DNA of 21,130 nucleotides from an uncultured Oscillibacter sp. (lineage in GTDB: Bacteria > Bacillota > Clostridia > Oscillospirales > Oscillospiraceae). The notes beneath the pieces were generated by a model. That model had not been told where the DNA came from, made no database searches, and saw nothing but the letters and a program-made list of their open reading frames with translations. The translations under genes and the position numbers were made by a program. Location: contig URTS01000014.1 in NCBI GenBank assembly GCA_900550685.1, forward strand, positions 1-21,130, written 5' to 3'. Each line of letters begins with the position of its first letter. Position 1 is the first letter of the stretch. Below are positions 1 to 6,644 of the stretch, piece by piece.

Positions 1-43
1 GCCCAGGCCTCTCATCCAAGACCCAAAACGCAGGTAATCTACC

Positions 44-298
44 ATGAAAGTTACTGTGATCGGCAGCCATCTCTGCCCCGATACCCTGTATGCCCTGAAC
101 CGGCTCAGCGAAGCGGGTGCGGAGATCGACTTCAAAAATCTCTCCGCCAGCCTGTCCGACCTGAAGGCCTATCTGGCCCTGCGGCAGGACAGCCCTGTCT
201 ACGCCGACATCCGGGAAAACGGCGGCATCGGCATCCCCTGCTTCATTCTGGAGGACGGCACCGTCACCCGGGATCTGCGGGCTGTTCTTAAACCGTAA
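44..298 (+). CDS. Small glutaredoxin-like protein
   Basis: This 84-residue protein has the outline of a glutaredoxin fold. A beta strand MKVTVIGS leads into a C-P-D-T motif (Cys11), which is a one-cysteine version of the redox CxxC/CxxS site, and a GIGIPCF segment supplies the cis-proline loop used to bind thiol substrates, followed by the glycine-rich end. Family knowledge suggests thiol-disulfide exchange or glutathione-like binding in the cytoplasm, but the partner is unknown. The ATG is preceded only by a weak purine stretch, so the start rests on the fold beginning directly at this methionine. A strong terminator follows, so it appears to be transcribed separately from the CHR genes. The ends match a complete short glutaredoxin-related protein. 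The exact physiological role is not visible. Confidence 0.75.
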   Translation: MKVTVIGSHLCPDTLYALNRLSEAGAEIDFKNLSASLSDLKAYLALRQDSPVYADIRENGGIGIPCFILEDGTVTRDLRAVLKP

Positions 299-314
299 AA
301 AGTCTCCCCGCACA

Positions 315-343
315 GCCCGCCTTTCAAGGCGGGCTTGCTTTTT
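315..343 (+). terminator. Rho-independent terminator after the glutaredoxin-like gene
   Basis: An 8-bp GC-rich stem (gcccgcct / aggcgggc) with a TTCA loop is followed by a T-rich run. It sits 17 bases after the stop codon of the upstream gene. Confidence 0.85.
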
Positions 344-362
344 CCCCGGAGAGGTTTATAAT
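335..362 (+). promoter_or_regulatory. Probable sigma-A promoter of the CHR transporter operon
   Basis: TTGCTT at 335-340 and a perfect TATAAT at 357-362 are separated by 16 bases. The -35 hexamer lies within the T-tract of the preceding terminator, so terminator and promoter overlap. The predicted transcript has a leader of about 28 bases before the ATG at 397. Confidence 0.6.
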
Positions 363-396
363 GGTCGTTGTTTGAATTTTTCAAAAGGAGATCTGT

Positions 397-942
397 ATGA
401 ACGAGTATCTGGAATTGTTTTTGACGTTCGCCAAAATGGGCGTCATGACTTTCGGCGGCGGTATGGCCATGCTGCCCATCCTCCAGAGGGAGGTGGTGGA
501 GGACCGCCACTGGGCCACAGAGGAGGAGTTGGTGGACTACTATGCCATCGGCCAATGCACTCCGGGCATCATCGCCGTCAACACCGCCACCTTTGTGGGC
601 CAGAAGCGGAAGGGTGCCCTGGGCGGCATCGTCGCCACTCTGGGTATGGTATTCCCGTCCCTAGTCATCATCAGCATCCTGGCGGGCCTTATCACCAACT
701 TTTCCAGCGTAACTTGGGTGCAGGACGCCTTTGCCGGGATTCAGGTATGCGTCTGTGTGCTGATCTTCAATGCGGTGGTAAAGCTGCTGAAAAAGTCCGT
801 CATCGATAAGCGCACCTCCGTCATCTTCCTGCTGGTGATGATCGGGAGCACGCTGCTGAACCTCTCTCCCGTGTGGTTCGTGCTTCTGGCAGCCCTAGCT
901 GGCATTGTGCTGAAAAATCTGGAGGGAGGTGCCGCGAAATGA
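397..942 (+). CDS. CHR (chromate transporter) family protein, first half-size subunit
   Basis: This 181-residue membrane protein carries the CHR-family signature. The N-terminal helix has FGGGMAMLPIL, followed by CTPGIIAVNTATFVG, the conserved proline/asparagine loop of ChrA-type transporters. About five hydrophobic segments follow. Half-size CHR proteins occur as adjacent pairs that together correspond to one full-length ChrA, and that is the arrangement here. Proven members export chromate in exchange for sulfate, but most pairs in gut clostridia are uncharacterised, so the substrate is open. A strong ribosome site (AAAAGGAGAT) precedes the ATG. The stop codon overlaps the next start by four bases (ATGA), which indicates translational coupling. 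Confidence 0.9.
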   Translation: MNEYLELFLTFAKMGVMTFGGGMAMLPILQREVVEDRHWATEEELVDYYAIGQCTPGIIAVNTATFVGQKRKGALGGIVATLGMVFPSLVIISILAGLITNFSSVTWVQDAFAGIQVCVCVLIFNAVVKLLKKSVIDKRTSVIFLLVMIGSTLLNLSPVWFVLLAALAGIVLKNLEGGAAK

Positions 943-1541
943 CCTATCTCCGGCTTCTCTGGGAGTTCTTCAAGACTGGCCTCTTCGCCATCGGCGGTGG
1001 CATGGCCACGCTCCCCTTCCTGAAAAACATCGGCCTTTCCACCGGCTGGTACAGCCAGACGGACCTGATGAACATGCTGGCGGTGTCCGAATCCACCCCC
1101 GGCCCCATCGGCATCAATATGGCTACCTATGTGGGCTTCACCGTGGGCGGCGTCCCCGGAGCCATCATCGCCACCATCGGCGAGGTGACTCCCTCCATCA
1201 TCGTCGTTCTCATCGTGGCGGCCATGCTGGCCAAGTTCCGGGACAGCAAGCTGGTCTCCAACGCCCTGTACGGCCTGCGGCCCGCCTCCACCGGCCTGAT
1301 CGCCGCCGCCTGTATCGACGTGGTGCTGCAGGTGCTGCTGCATGTCAACAGCTCTACGGTCAGCGGCGCCCTGATGAAGGTCTTTTCCTGGGCCGGCAGC
1401 CTGAGCGGACGGGGCCTGGTGCTGGCGGCCGTGCTGCTGGTGCTCACCAACTACGTAAAGCAAACCAAGAAGCTGCACCCCATCGTCTTTATCGGTCTCT
1501 CCGCTGTGGTGGGCATCCTGTTCCACTTCGGCGGCATGTAA
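939..1541 (+). CDS. CHR (chromate transporter) family protein, second half-size subunit
   Basis: This 200-residue protein is the partner of the preceding gene. It repeats the same fold, with GLFAIGGGMATLPFL near the N-terminus and STPGPIGINMATYVG in the equivalent loop, then several hydrophobic helices. An earlier in-frame start at 873 exists, but it would lie deep inside the upstream gene. The ATG at 939 has an excellent ribosome site (GGAGGGAGGT at 921-930) and gives the ATGA overlap typical of these pairs. The two subunits probably form a heterodimer in the cytoplasmic membrane. The true transported anion is not shown by the sequence. A strong terminator closes the operon. Confidence 0.9.
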   Translation: MTYLRLLWEFFKTGLFAIGGGMATLPFLKNIGLSTGWYSQTDLMNMLAVSESTPGPIGINMATYVGFTVGGVPGAIIATIGEVTPSIIVVLIVAAMLAKFRDSKLVSNALYGLRPASTGLIAAACIDVVLQVLLHVNSSTVSGALMKVFSWAGSLSGRGLVLAAVLLVLTNYVKQTKKLHPIVFIGLSAVVGILFHFGGM

Positions 1542-1554
1542 GTTCATTGAAAAG

Positions 1555-1594
1555 CACCCCCGGCGGGCCTTGGGCCTGCCGGGGGTGTTTTTTT
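1555..1594. terminator. Terminator between convergent CHR and ECF genes
   Basis: A stem of about 14 bp (cacccccggcgggcc paired with ggcctgccgggggtg, one mismatch) is followed by seven T residues on the plus strand. On the minus strand it ends with CTTTTC and lies 17 bases past the stop of the ECF gene, so it may serve both directions. Confidence 0.9.
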
Positions 1595-1611
1595 ACAGGT
1601 TTCCGGTGCGA

Positions 1612-2151
1612 TCAGGCGTCCAGCACCTTGGCCCGCTTCAGGGCCATCACCAGAATGGGGATCAGCACAATGTGAAGAATGATGCCGGGAACGGCGTTCA
1701 GCAGGGCCCCCGCGATAAAGGCGCTCCAGGTGAAGGCGGAACCGCTGACGCCGGAAATGACCACCATGGTGATGCCCCAGACGATGCGGCCCAGGATCAT
1801 GGCGCCGATGAGGGACACGTAGATATTGACGGTCTTCTTGGGCAGCAGCCGGTACAGCAAGCCGGAAAACAGGCCGTAGGCCGCCAGCTCAAAGCTCATG
1901 GCGATGGCGGTGATCAGCGGGGGCATGCCCAGCCAGACGTGGCGCAGCATGGGGGCCACAAAGCCCACTGCCATGGCCCACCAGGGGCCGCAGAGGAAGC
2001 CGGCCAGCAGCACGGGGATATGCATGGGGCTGAGGGCGCTGCCGATCTGGGGGATCTGGCCCGTCAGGAAGGGCAGCAGCATGCACAGCGCCAGGCACAC
2101 GGCGGCATACACCAGATGCCGCAGCAAAGTAGCAGTTTTGGTACGATTCAT
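1612..2151 (-). CDS. ECF transporter S component (substrate-binding membrane subunit)
   Basis: This 179-residue, very hydrophobic protein has about six membrane segments and the organisation of an energy-coupling-factor S component. A conserved segment reads SPMHIPVLLAGFLCGP, followed by a glycine/proline-rich helix pair. S components give vitamin or metal specificity to a shared ECF ATPase/transmembrane module, which is not encoded nearby. The substrate cannot be read from the sequence. The ATG is preceded by GGGAGA, a good ribosome site. Upstream on the minus strand is a leader with hairpins that can cover this ribosome site. The gene stands alone, downstream of the DUF3842 gene and separated from it by a terminator-like hairpin. 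Confidence 0.85.
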   Translation of the reverse strand: MNRTKTATLLRHLVYAAVCLALCMLLPFLTGQIPQIGSALSPMHIPVLLAGFLCGPWWAMAVGFVAPMLRHVWLGMPPLITAIAMSFELAAYGLFSGLLYRLLPKKTVNIYVSLIGAMILGRIVWGITMVVISGVSGSAFTWSAFIAGALLNAVPGIILHIVLIPILVMALKRAKVLDA

Positions 2152-2156
2152 TGGAA

Positions 2157-2215
2157 GTTCTCCCTTTCAAATTGAAAATTTGCCGTCTTGAACGGGAGAT
2201 GTGCCTTCTGGCACA
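2157..2215 (-). promoter_or_regulatory. Structured leader of the ECF S-component gene, ribosome site can be sequestered
   Basis: Read on the minus strand, the leader contains a perfect hairpin GTGCC-AGAA-GGCAC (2202-2215), then TCTCCC (2194-2199), a CAAATT/AATTTG hairpin, and finally GGGAGA (2159-2164), which is the ribosome site. TCTCCC and GGGAGA are fully complementary, so the ribosome site can be hidden. S-component genes are often controlled by vitamin riboswitches, but no known class consensus was recognised here. Confidence 0.4.
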
Positions 2216-2230
2216 GTTGATGGTTGCTGG

Positions 2231-2257
2231 GAAATTTATAAAACCGGCTTGGCCGGT
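2231..2257 (-). terminator. Probable terminator after the DUF3842 gene
   Basis: On the minus strand, ACCGGC-CAA-GCCGGT is followed by TTTATAAATTT, starting 4 bases after the stop codon of the DUF3842 gene. The T-run is interrupted, so strength is uncertain. Confidence 0.55.
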
Positions 2258-2261
2258 AAAT

Positions 2262-2690
2262 TTACAGGGTCACAGGACATCCCGCGCACAGGGCCCGCAG
2301 GTGCTCCACCAATTCGTCCGCCAGCTGGGACAGCGACAGGTCCCGGACGCCCACCACGGTGTGTCCGCAGTGGCGGTTCACCGGCAGCAGCAGCTTCTTG
2401 GCGGCACTCTGGCCCACAGCTACCGCCATGACGGGGGTGATCTCCCCCAGCAGGGCGTCCGCCGACAAAATGCCGATAGGTCCGGCGATGACGTCTGCCG
2501 TGCGGCAGGCCACCAGCACCGGGTTTTCCCCGGTGGCCCCCTGGTCCGCCCCGGCCTTCATCATGGCAGCGGTGGCAATGGCGTTGGTGCCGATGGCCAG
2601 GACCTCACAGGGCAGCTTGGCCGCCTTGATCCGCTCCGCCAGCAGGGCGCCCATGCGGCCGCTCTGGCCGTCGATGATGACAAGCTTCAT
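2262..2690 (-). CDS. DUF3842 family protein
   Basis: This 142-residue protein begins MKLVIIDGQSGRMG, a Rossmann-like nucleotide-binding start. It contains the strongly conserved DUF3842 stretches LAIGTNAIATAAMMKAGAD, GATGENPVLV, IAGPIGIL and LLGEITPVMAVAVG. The family is widespread in Firmicutes and has no assigned function. A longer in-frame opening upstream lies within the kinase gene. The ATG at 2690 is preferred because it begins the conserved domain and overlaps the kinase stop by four bases (ATGA). The overlap suggests the two proteins are made together and may act on related small molecules. That link is inferred. Confidence 0.85.
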   Translation of the reverse strand: MKLVIIDGQSGRMGALLAERIKAAKLPCEVLAIGTNAIATAAMMKAGADQGATGENPVLVACRTADVIAGPIGILSADALLGEITPVMAVAVGQSAAKKLLLPVNRHCGHTVVGVRDLSLSQLADELVEHLRALCAGCPVTL

Positions 2691-3745
2691 TCCGTTTCCT
2701 CCTTCAATCGCAGCGTGCAGCGCTCCGCCGTCCGGGTGGCCTGGAAATAGGTGTTTTCCAGGGGGATCCACCGGTCAAAGAACATCTGGCCCCACTCCGG
2801 ACCGTTCCGTTCCAGGACCCGGCGGCGCTGGCTCTCCGGCGATATCTCCAGGAAAACCGACAGGTCGTAGTAGGGTTCCATCGCCGGGTGAAGACTGTAG
2901 GACCCCTCCACAATGTTCAGCCGGGCGGCCCGGCTGCGGCGGGGTTCACTGAGAGACATGGTCTTACAGTCAAAGGGCCGGTACACCACATCCCCGCCCC
3001 GGCTGAGGGGGGCCAGGATCTCCGCCTCCAGCCGTTCCCGGTCCATATTGCCGCCGGGCTGGGCGAAGCGCTCCGGCGTCCGCTGCTCCGGCCGGAGGAA
3101 ATAGTCGTCGGCGTGGAACAGGGCAGCATCCGGGTAAATTCCGGTCAGAAGCTCTGCCAGGGTGCTCTTGCCGCTGGCGGAGCCCCCCTCGATGGCCAGC
3201 AGCATCCGGGGCTTTGATCCCAGGGCCCGGTCGATGGCCGCCAGCAGCGGCAGCAGATGGGCATAGCGCTTATGCAGCACCCGGTAGGCCGGGTGATAGG
3301 CGTTCCGGTAATCCTCGGAATGGTGGCAGGCCGGAAAGCCCGCCGCCCGCCAGGCGGCGATCTCCGCTGCAGCCGCTGCAGGGTCAAAGGGAAGCGTTCC
3401 CTCCCGGATCAGTCCCATCAGCACCGCCAGCCTGTCCTCCAAGGCCGGGATGTCCTCTCCGGGCACAGCGGCAGATTGGGCAAAGGCCGCCGCCAGGGTC
3501 TCCGGCGTCAGCCCCTCTGAAAGGATACCCAAAGGCACCCGGCACCAGGGGCCGTCCAGCGGCTCCATCTCCCGGCAGTCCGGCGCATGTTCCGCCTCCC
3601 GCCGGATCCAATCCGCCGCCGCAGAAGGATCATCCACCAGGTGTCCGCAGCCGAAAGTGCTCTGATAGAGGGCCTTCCGCAGGTCCTGAAGCCGGGAGGC
3701 CGGATGCCGGGCCCACTGGTCCAGCAAAAATTCTCTTGCAGACAT
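2687..3745 (-). CDS. Nucleoside kinase, uridine kinase-like (P-loop) with N-terminal extension
   Basis: This 352-residue protein has two parts. The C-terminal half is a uridine kinase/phosphoribulokinase-type P-loop domain, with Walker A GGSASGKST at residues 187-195, the acidic FHADDYFLRP segment that places substrate, and a YDLSVFLEISPE strand before the RRVLERNG lid region. The N-terminal ~175 residues form a helical domain with CGHLV and HHSEDYR motifs. This long form is seen in clostridia and its true substrate is not established. It is probably a cytoplasmic ATP-dependent kinase of a nucleoside or similar small molecule. The start has an AAGGAGGGA ribosome site and a well-formed sigma-A promoter. 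Its stop overlaps the DUF3842 start. Confidence 0.85.
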   Translation of the reverse strand: MSAREFLLDQWARHPASRLQDLRKALYQSTFGCGHLVDDPSAAADWIRREAEHAPDCREMEPLDGPWCRVPLGILSEGLTPETLAAAFAQSAAVPGEDIPALEDRLAVLMGLIREGTLPFDPAAAAAEIAAWRAAGFPACHHSEDYRNAYHPAYRVLHKRYAHLLPLLAAIDRALGSKPRMLLAIEGGSASGKSTLAELLTGIYPDAALFHADDYFLRPEQRTPERFAQPGGNMDRERLEAEILAPLSRGGDVVYRPFDCKTMSLSEPRRSRAARLNIVEGSYSLHPAMEPYYDLSVFLEISPESQRRRVLERNGPEWGQMFFDRWIPLENTYFQATRTAERCTLRLKEETE

Positions 3746-3780
3746 ACAGAATCCCTCCTTGCTTATTGAAAATCCGATTT

Positions 3781-3809
3781 ATTATATCGTTTTTGCGGCT
3801 TTCGCGCAA
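3781..3809 (-). promoter_or_regulatory. Sigma-A promoter of the kinase-DUF3842 operon
   Basis: On the minus strand, TTGCGC (3809-3804) and a perfect TATAAT (3786-3781) are separated by exactly 17 bases, about 36 bases ahead of the start codon. Confidence 0.75.
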
Positions 3810-4069
3810 GTAGTTATAACAAATGAAGAAAAATTCGTTTACGCGTCCCGTTTTGAGAAGTTTTTAAAATTTTCCATTTCTCTCGACAGAACCTGACAGG
3901 AAATCCCCCTGCCTGCGTGTATGATACAGATACCCCCTCCACCGGCAGGGACACAAGCGCCAGGAAGCCTGACCACCGTGCGCAGCCATCCTGTTCGTTG
4001 GGGGGATGTTAACGCAAGGTGTGTTAAGAATTTGTTAAGTTGCACAGAATGAAGAAAGGACTGTATGCA
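3810..4069 (+). other. Intergenic region with possible structured RNA and GTTAA repeats
   Basis: No convincing gene is seen here. A TATGAT at 3920-3925 could be a -10 box but lacks a -35 at normal spacing. The following segment starts with CCCCC near 3931 and ends with a run of G at about 4000-4005, which could close a branched structure containing a CCAGG-AAG-CCTG hairpin and a GCGC/GCGC pair. After it, GTTAA occurs at 4008, 4023 and 4034, the last two spaced 11 bases. No known riboswitch class was recognised. Confidence 0.3.
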
Positions 4070-4237
4070 ATGAACTCTCTGAAAAAGGAATACCTGTTTT
4101 TATTCAACGCGCTGACGGATACGGAGGAGGCCCTGCAGCAGCTGCGCCGGGACCTGATGGCCGTTCAGCAGCAGGCGGAGGAGCTGTTTCTGGAAGAACC
4201 TGTTGAAACCGTTCCCTCCATGATAAAGCCCTCCTGA
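4070..4237 (+). CDS. Small hypothetical protein, helical
   Basis: This 55-residue protein is not recognised. It starts MNSLKKEYLFLFNAL and is dominated by a helix rich in Glu, Gln and Leu (EEALQQLRRDLMAVQQQAEEL), with a heptad-like pattern that suggests a short coiled coil and a Pro-rich tail. Upstream in-frame starts at 4040 (TTG) and 4049 (ATG) are possible. The ATG at 4070 is chosen because AGAAAGGA lies nine bases before it. It lies 82 bases ahead of the nfo start on the same strand, and nfo seems to have its own promoter. Its size and composition fit a real small protein, but function is unknown. Confidence 0.55.
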   Translation: MNSLKKEYLFLFNALTDTEEALQQLRRDLMAVQQQAEELFLEEPVETVPSMIKPS

Positions 4238-4262
4238 CGCCGCCGGAAACGCCGTCCCACCC

Positions 4263-4291
4263 ATGACAACCGCTGAAAAATGTGGTATCCT
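4263..4291 (+). promoter_or_regulatory. Probable promoter of nfo
   Basis: ATGACA (4263-4268) and TATCCT (4286-4291) are 17 bases apart. The -10 box is preceded by TGG, giving an extended -10. The predicted leader is about 22 bases. Confidence 0.5.
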
Positions 4292-4319
4292 GAGGAAAAC
4301 CACTTCTTTGGAGGCGCTT

Positions 4320-5150
4320 ATGCTGCATATCGGCTGTCATCTCTCCTCCGCCAAGGGCTTTCTGGCCATGGGCCGCCAGGCATTGGCGCTGGACGCGGAT
4401 ACCTTTCAGTTTTTCACCCGGAATCCCCGGGGAAGCAGGGCCAAGGCCCTGGACCCCGCCGACGCGGCGGCCCTCATGGCACTGCTGGCGGAAAACCGGT
4501 TTGCCCCCATCATCGCCCACGCCCCCTACATTTTAAACCTCTGCGGCGGGGAGGAGGAAAACCGGCTCTTTTCCCAGGAACTTTTGGCGGACGACCTCCG
4601 CCGCATGGAACATCTCCCCGGTCAGCTTTATAACTTCCACCCCGGCAGCCACGTGGGCCAGGGGATCAAAGCGGGCATCGCCTACATAGCCGACGGGCTC
4701 AACGCCGTCCTGACGGCAGAGCAGACCACCACCGTGCTGCTGGAAACCATGTCCGGCAAGGGCAGCGAGGTGGGCAGCCGGTTTGAAGAGCTGCGGGAGA
4801 TCCTGGACCAGGTGGACCTGGGAGCGAAAATGGGGGTCTGCCTGGACACCTGCCACGCCTCCGATGCCGGGTACGACCTGGTAAACGACCTGGACGGCGT
4901 ACTGACGGAGTTCGACCGCGTCATCGGCCTGGACCGGCTGAAGGCCATCCACCTCAACGACAGCCTGAACCCCTGCGGCGCCCGGAAGGACCGCCACGCC
5001 CGCATCGGTGAAGGCTGCATCGGCCTGGAGGCCCTGGCCCGGATCGTGAACCACCCGGCCCTGAAGCACCTGCCTTTCTGCCTGGAGACCCCCAACGACC
5101 TGGCGGGCTACGCCCGGGAGATCGCCCTCATGCGGAGTCAGGCAAAATAA
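4320..5150 (+). CDS. nfo: Deoxyribonuclease IV (AP endonuclease IV)
   Basis: This 276-residue enzyme cleaves DNA at abasic sites during base excision repair, using a three-zinc centre in a TIM barrel. All expected metal-ligand motifs of the family are present: IIAHAPYILNL (His), NFHPGSH (His), LLETMSGKG (Glu), CLDTCHA (Asp and His), IHLND (His), DRHARIG (Asp and His) and the final CLETP (Glu). The length matches the family. The ATG at 4320 is chosen because GGAGG lies five bases upstream and the barrel begins at MLHIGCHLSS. An upstream in-frame ATG at 4263 lies in the promoter and is rejected. A strong terminator ends the unit. Confidence 0.95.
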   Translation: MLHIGCHLSSAKGFLAMGRQALALDADTFQFFTRNPRGSRAKALDPADAAALMALLAENRFAPIIAHAPYILNLCGGEEENRLFSQELLADDLRRMEHLPGQLYNFHPGSHVGQGIKAGIAYIADGLNAVLTAEQTTTVLLETMSGKGSEVGSRFEELREILDQVDLGAKMGVCLDTCHASDAGYDLVNDLDGVLTEFDRVIGLDRLKAIHLNDSLNPCGARKDRHARIGEGCIGLEALARIVNHPALKHLPFCLETPNDLAGYAREIALMRSQAK

Positions 5151-5164
5151 AAGCATCGCCAATA

Positions 5165-5196
5165 CCCCGGAGCTTTCACAGCTCCGGGGCATTTTT
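5165..5196 (+). terminator. Terminator after nfo
   Basis: A perfect 10-bp stem (CCCCGGAGCT / AGCTCCGGGG) with a 5-base loop is followed by CATTTTT, beginning 14 bases after the nfo stop codon. Confidence 0.9.
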
Positions 5197-5217
5197 CCCC
5201 TCCTGGCTGCATAGGTT
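5189..5217 (+). promoter_or_regulatory. Possible sigma-E promoter of spoIIP
   Basis: GCATTTT (5189-5195) resembles the sigma-E -35 box and CATAGGTT (5210-5217) partly matches the -10 box CATACANT, with 14 bases between them. spoIIP is a sigma-E gene in Bacillus. The -10 match is imperfect and the implied leader is very short, so this is tentative. Confidence 0.3.
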
Positions 5218-5236
5218 GTCCCAAGAGGTGACGCGT

Positions 5237-6394
5237 ATGAAACAAAGGAAGCCCTCCGCCCGAATCTCCCGGCGGCTGGGGGCGGCGCTGCTGGCGGCTG
5301 CCACACTGTGGACCGTCAGCGTGACCGCAGGCAGTACGGACGCCGCCGGGGCCTGGCAGTCCCTGAAGCGGGAGGTGCCCCTGGCCCTGCTGCGCTGGCA
5401 GCTGGGGGATCCCGGCCAGCCGGACGGCCTGTCCGCCGCCGCGGTGCTGACCCTGAGCCAGGCGCCCCTGCTGCTTTCCGCCCGGCAGGAGATCAGCGAT
5501 CTCCGGCAGCAGGCGGAGGAGGAGCCGGAAACCCCGGCCCCCGCCCCGGTGACGGAGCCGGTGCAGGAGGAGCCCCAGGAGACTCCCGCCCCCGCCGGAA
5601 CGGACAACGGCGTGCCCGCCAAGACCCTGGTGCCCACGGATCCCAGCGGCTACACCGTCTGCGGCAAGGTCTACATCAGCAATTCCACCAAGTATACCCT
5701 CTCCAATGAGGAACTCCTGAAGCCCTTCGGGGCAGAGCTCACCGGGGAGGCCCCTCAGATCCTGATCCTCCACAGTCACGGCAGCGAGGCCTACACCCCC
5801 GCCGCGGACGACGGCATCGTCTGGTCCGGGGAATGCCGCACCACGGACACCCGATACAACGTGGTCCGCATGGGGGACGCCATGGCGGAAGTGTTCGGCC
5901 AGGCTGGCATCTCCGTGCTTCACGACCGGACGCTGTACGACTACCCGGAATACGCCGGGTCCTATGACCGGTCCCTGGCCGCCATTGACCGGTATCTCAA
6001 GGAATATCCCTCCATCCGCTTCGTGTTGGACGTCCACCGGGACGCCATTGAGACCAGCAGCGGTAGCCAGGTGAAGGTCATCTCCGAGATCGACGGCCAG
6101 GGCACCGCCTCCCAGCTGACCCTGGTGGTGGGCAGTGACGGCGGCGGACTCAGCCACCCGGACTGGATGGAAAATCTCCGGCTGGCGGTGGCCATTCAGG
6201 AGCAGGCCCTGACGGACTACCCCACACTGATGCGGCCCCTGCTGCTGCGAAACTCCCGGTACAACCAGCACGCCACCACCGGCTCCCTGCTGGTGGAGGT
6301 GGGCACCGCCGGCAACGCCCCGGAGGAGGCGGAACTGGCGGCCCGGCTGTTCGCCGGGGAGATGGTCACGGTTTTAAATGAACGGAGCAAATAG
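5237..6394 (+). CDS. spoIIP: Stage II sporulation protein P (SpoIIP)
   Basis: This 385-residue protein is the peptidoglycan amidase/endopeptidase that, with SpoIID and SpoIIM, degrades septal wall so that the mother-cell membrane can engulf the forespore. A single N-terminal membrane anchor (about residues 13-32) is followed by a Glu/Pro/Ala-rich linker (about 94-125) and the zinc-dependent catalytic domain. The key motifs are ILHSHGSEAYTP (179-188 region), RYNVVRMGD, SYDRSLAAIDRYL, VLDVHRDA (265-270 region) and LLVEVGTAGN, which supply the catalytic histidines and glutamate. The ATG at 5237 has the AAGAGGTGA ribosome site. It is expected to act in the mother cell, and its presence shows the organism has a sporulation program. 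Confidence 0.93.
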   Translation: MKQRKPSARISRRLGAALLAAATLWTVSVTAGSTDAAGAWQSLKREVPLALLRWQLGDPGQPDGLSAAAVLTLSQAPLLLSARQEISDLRQQAEEEPETPAPAPVTEPVQEEPQETPAPAGTDNGVPAKTLVPTDPSGYTVCGKVYISNSTKYTLSNEELLKPFGAELTGEAPQILILHSHGSEAYTPAADDGIVWSGECRTTDTRYNVVRMGDAMAEVFGQAGISVLHDRTLYDYPEYAGSYDRSLAAIDRYLKEYPSIRFVLDVHRDAIETSSGSQVKVISEIDGQGTASQLTLVVGSDGGGLSHPDWMENLRLAVAIQEQALTDYPTLMRPLLLRNSRYNQHATTGSLLVEVGTAGNAPEEAELAARLFAGEMVTVLNERSK

Positions 6395-6428
6395 CCGGAC
6401 TCATGCAACCCTTCCGCACTCTATCGCA

Positions 6429-6467
6429 CCCCAGGCCCGCCCATTAGAAATGGTGGACCTGGGGTTT
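6429..6467 (+). terminator. Probable terminator after spoIIP
   Basis: CCCCAGG (6429-6435) pairs with CCTGGGG (6458-6464), with an inner CCATT/AATGG helix. The T-run is only three bases, so the terminator may be leaky. Confidence 0.5.
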
Positions 6468-6532
6468 CCCGTCAGAAGATGTTAAGAAGTTGAAAATAAT
6501 CCTGGAAAACTCTGGGTAGATCAGCCCTTTCA

Positions 6533-6541
6533 TGGTATGAT
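6533..6541 (+). promoter_or_regulatory. Extended -10 promoter of the DUF1538-PII operon
   Basis: TGGTATGAT forms an extended -10 element with no clear -35. Transcription would start near 6548, immediately before the long inverted repeat in the leader. Confidence 0.5.
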
Positions 6542-6550
6542 GATATCATT

Positions 6551-6608
6551 AGTTGACAAGGGCAAATACGGTTTTTCTAGGTGAAAGCAGCATCTGCCCT
6601 TATCAACT
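6551..6608 (+). promoter_or_regulatory. Long inverted repeat in the DUF1538 leader, candidate cis-regulatory RNA
   Basis: AGTTGACAAGGGCA (6551-6564) and TGCCCTTATCAACT (6595-6608) can form a 14-bp stem with a single C-A mismatch around a 30-base loop. It begins a few bases after the predicted transcription start and ends 22 bases before the AGGAGG ribosome site. It is not followed by a T-run, so it is not a simple terminator. It may be a ligand-sensing leader or a protein-binding site. No known riboswitch was recognised. Confidence 0.45.
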
Positions 6609-6644
6609 GATGGCAGAAACTTATCTCGCGAGGAGGCGGTGCGA

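Noticed and set aside
3890..4005. Cobalamin or c-di-GMP riboswitch, suggested by a CCAGGAAGCCTG segment
   Set aside because: Only a fragment resembles a B12-box; the other conserved segments of either class are missing and the downstream gene has no related function.
3920..4051. Small open frame beginning at the ATG in TATGATAC
   Set aside because: It has no ribosome site, an unusual proline-rich start, and lies in a region better read as noncoding.
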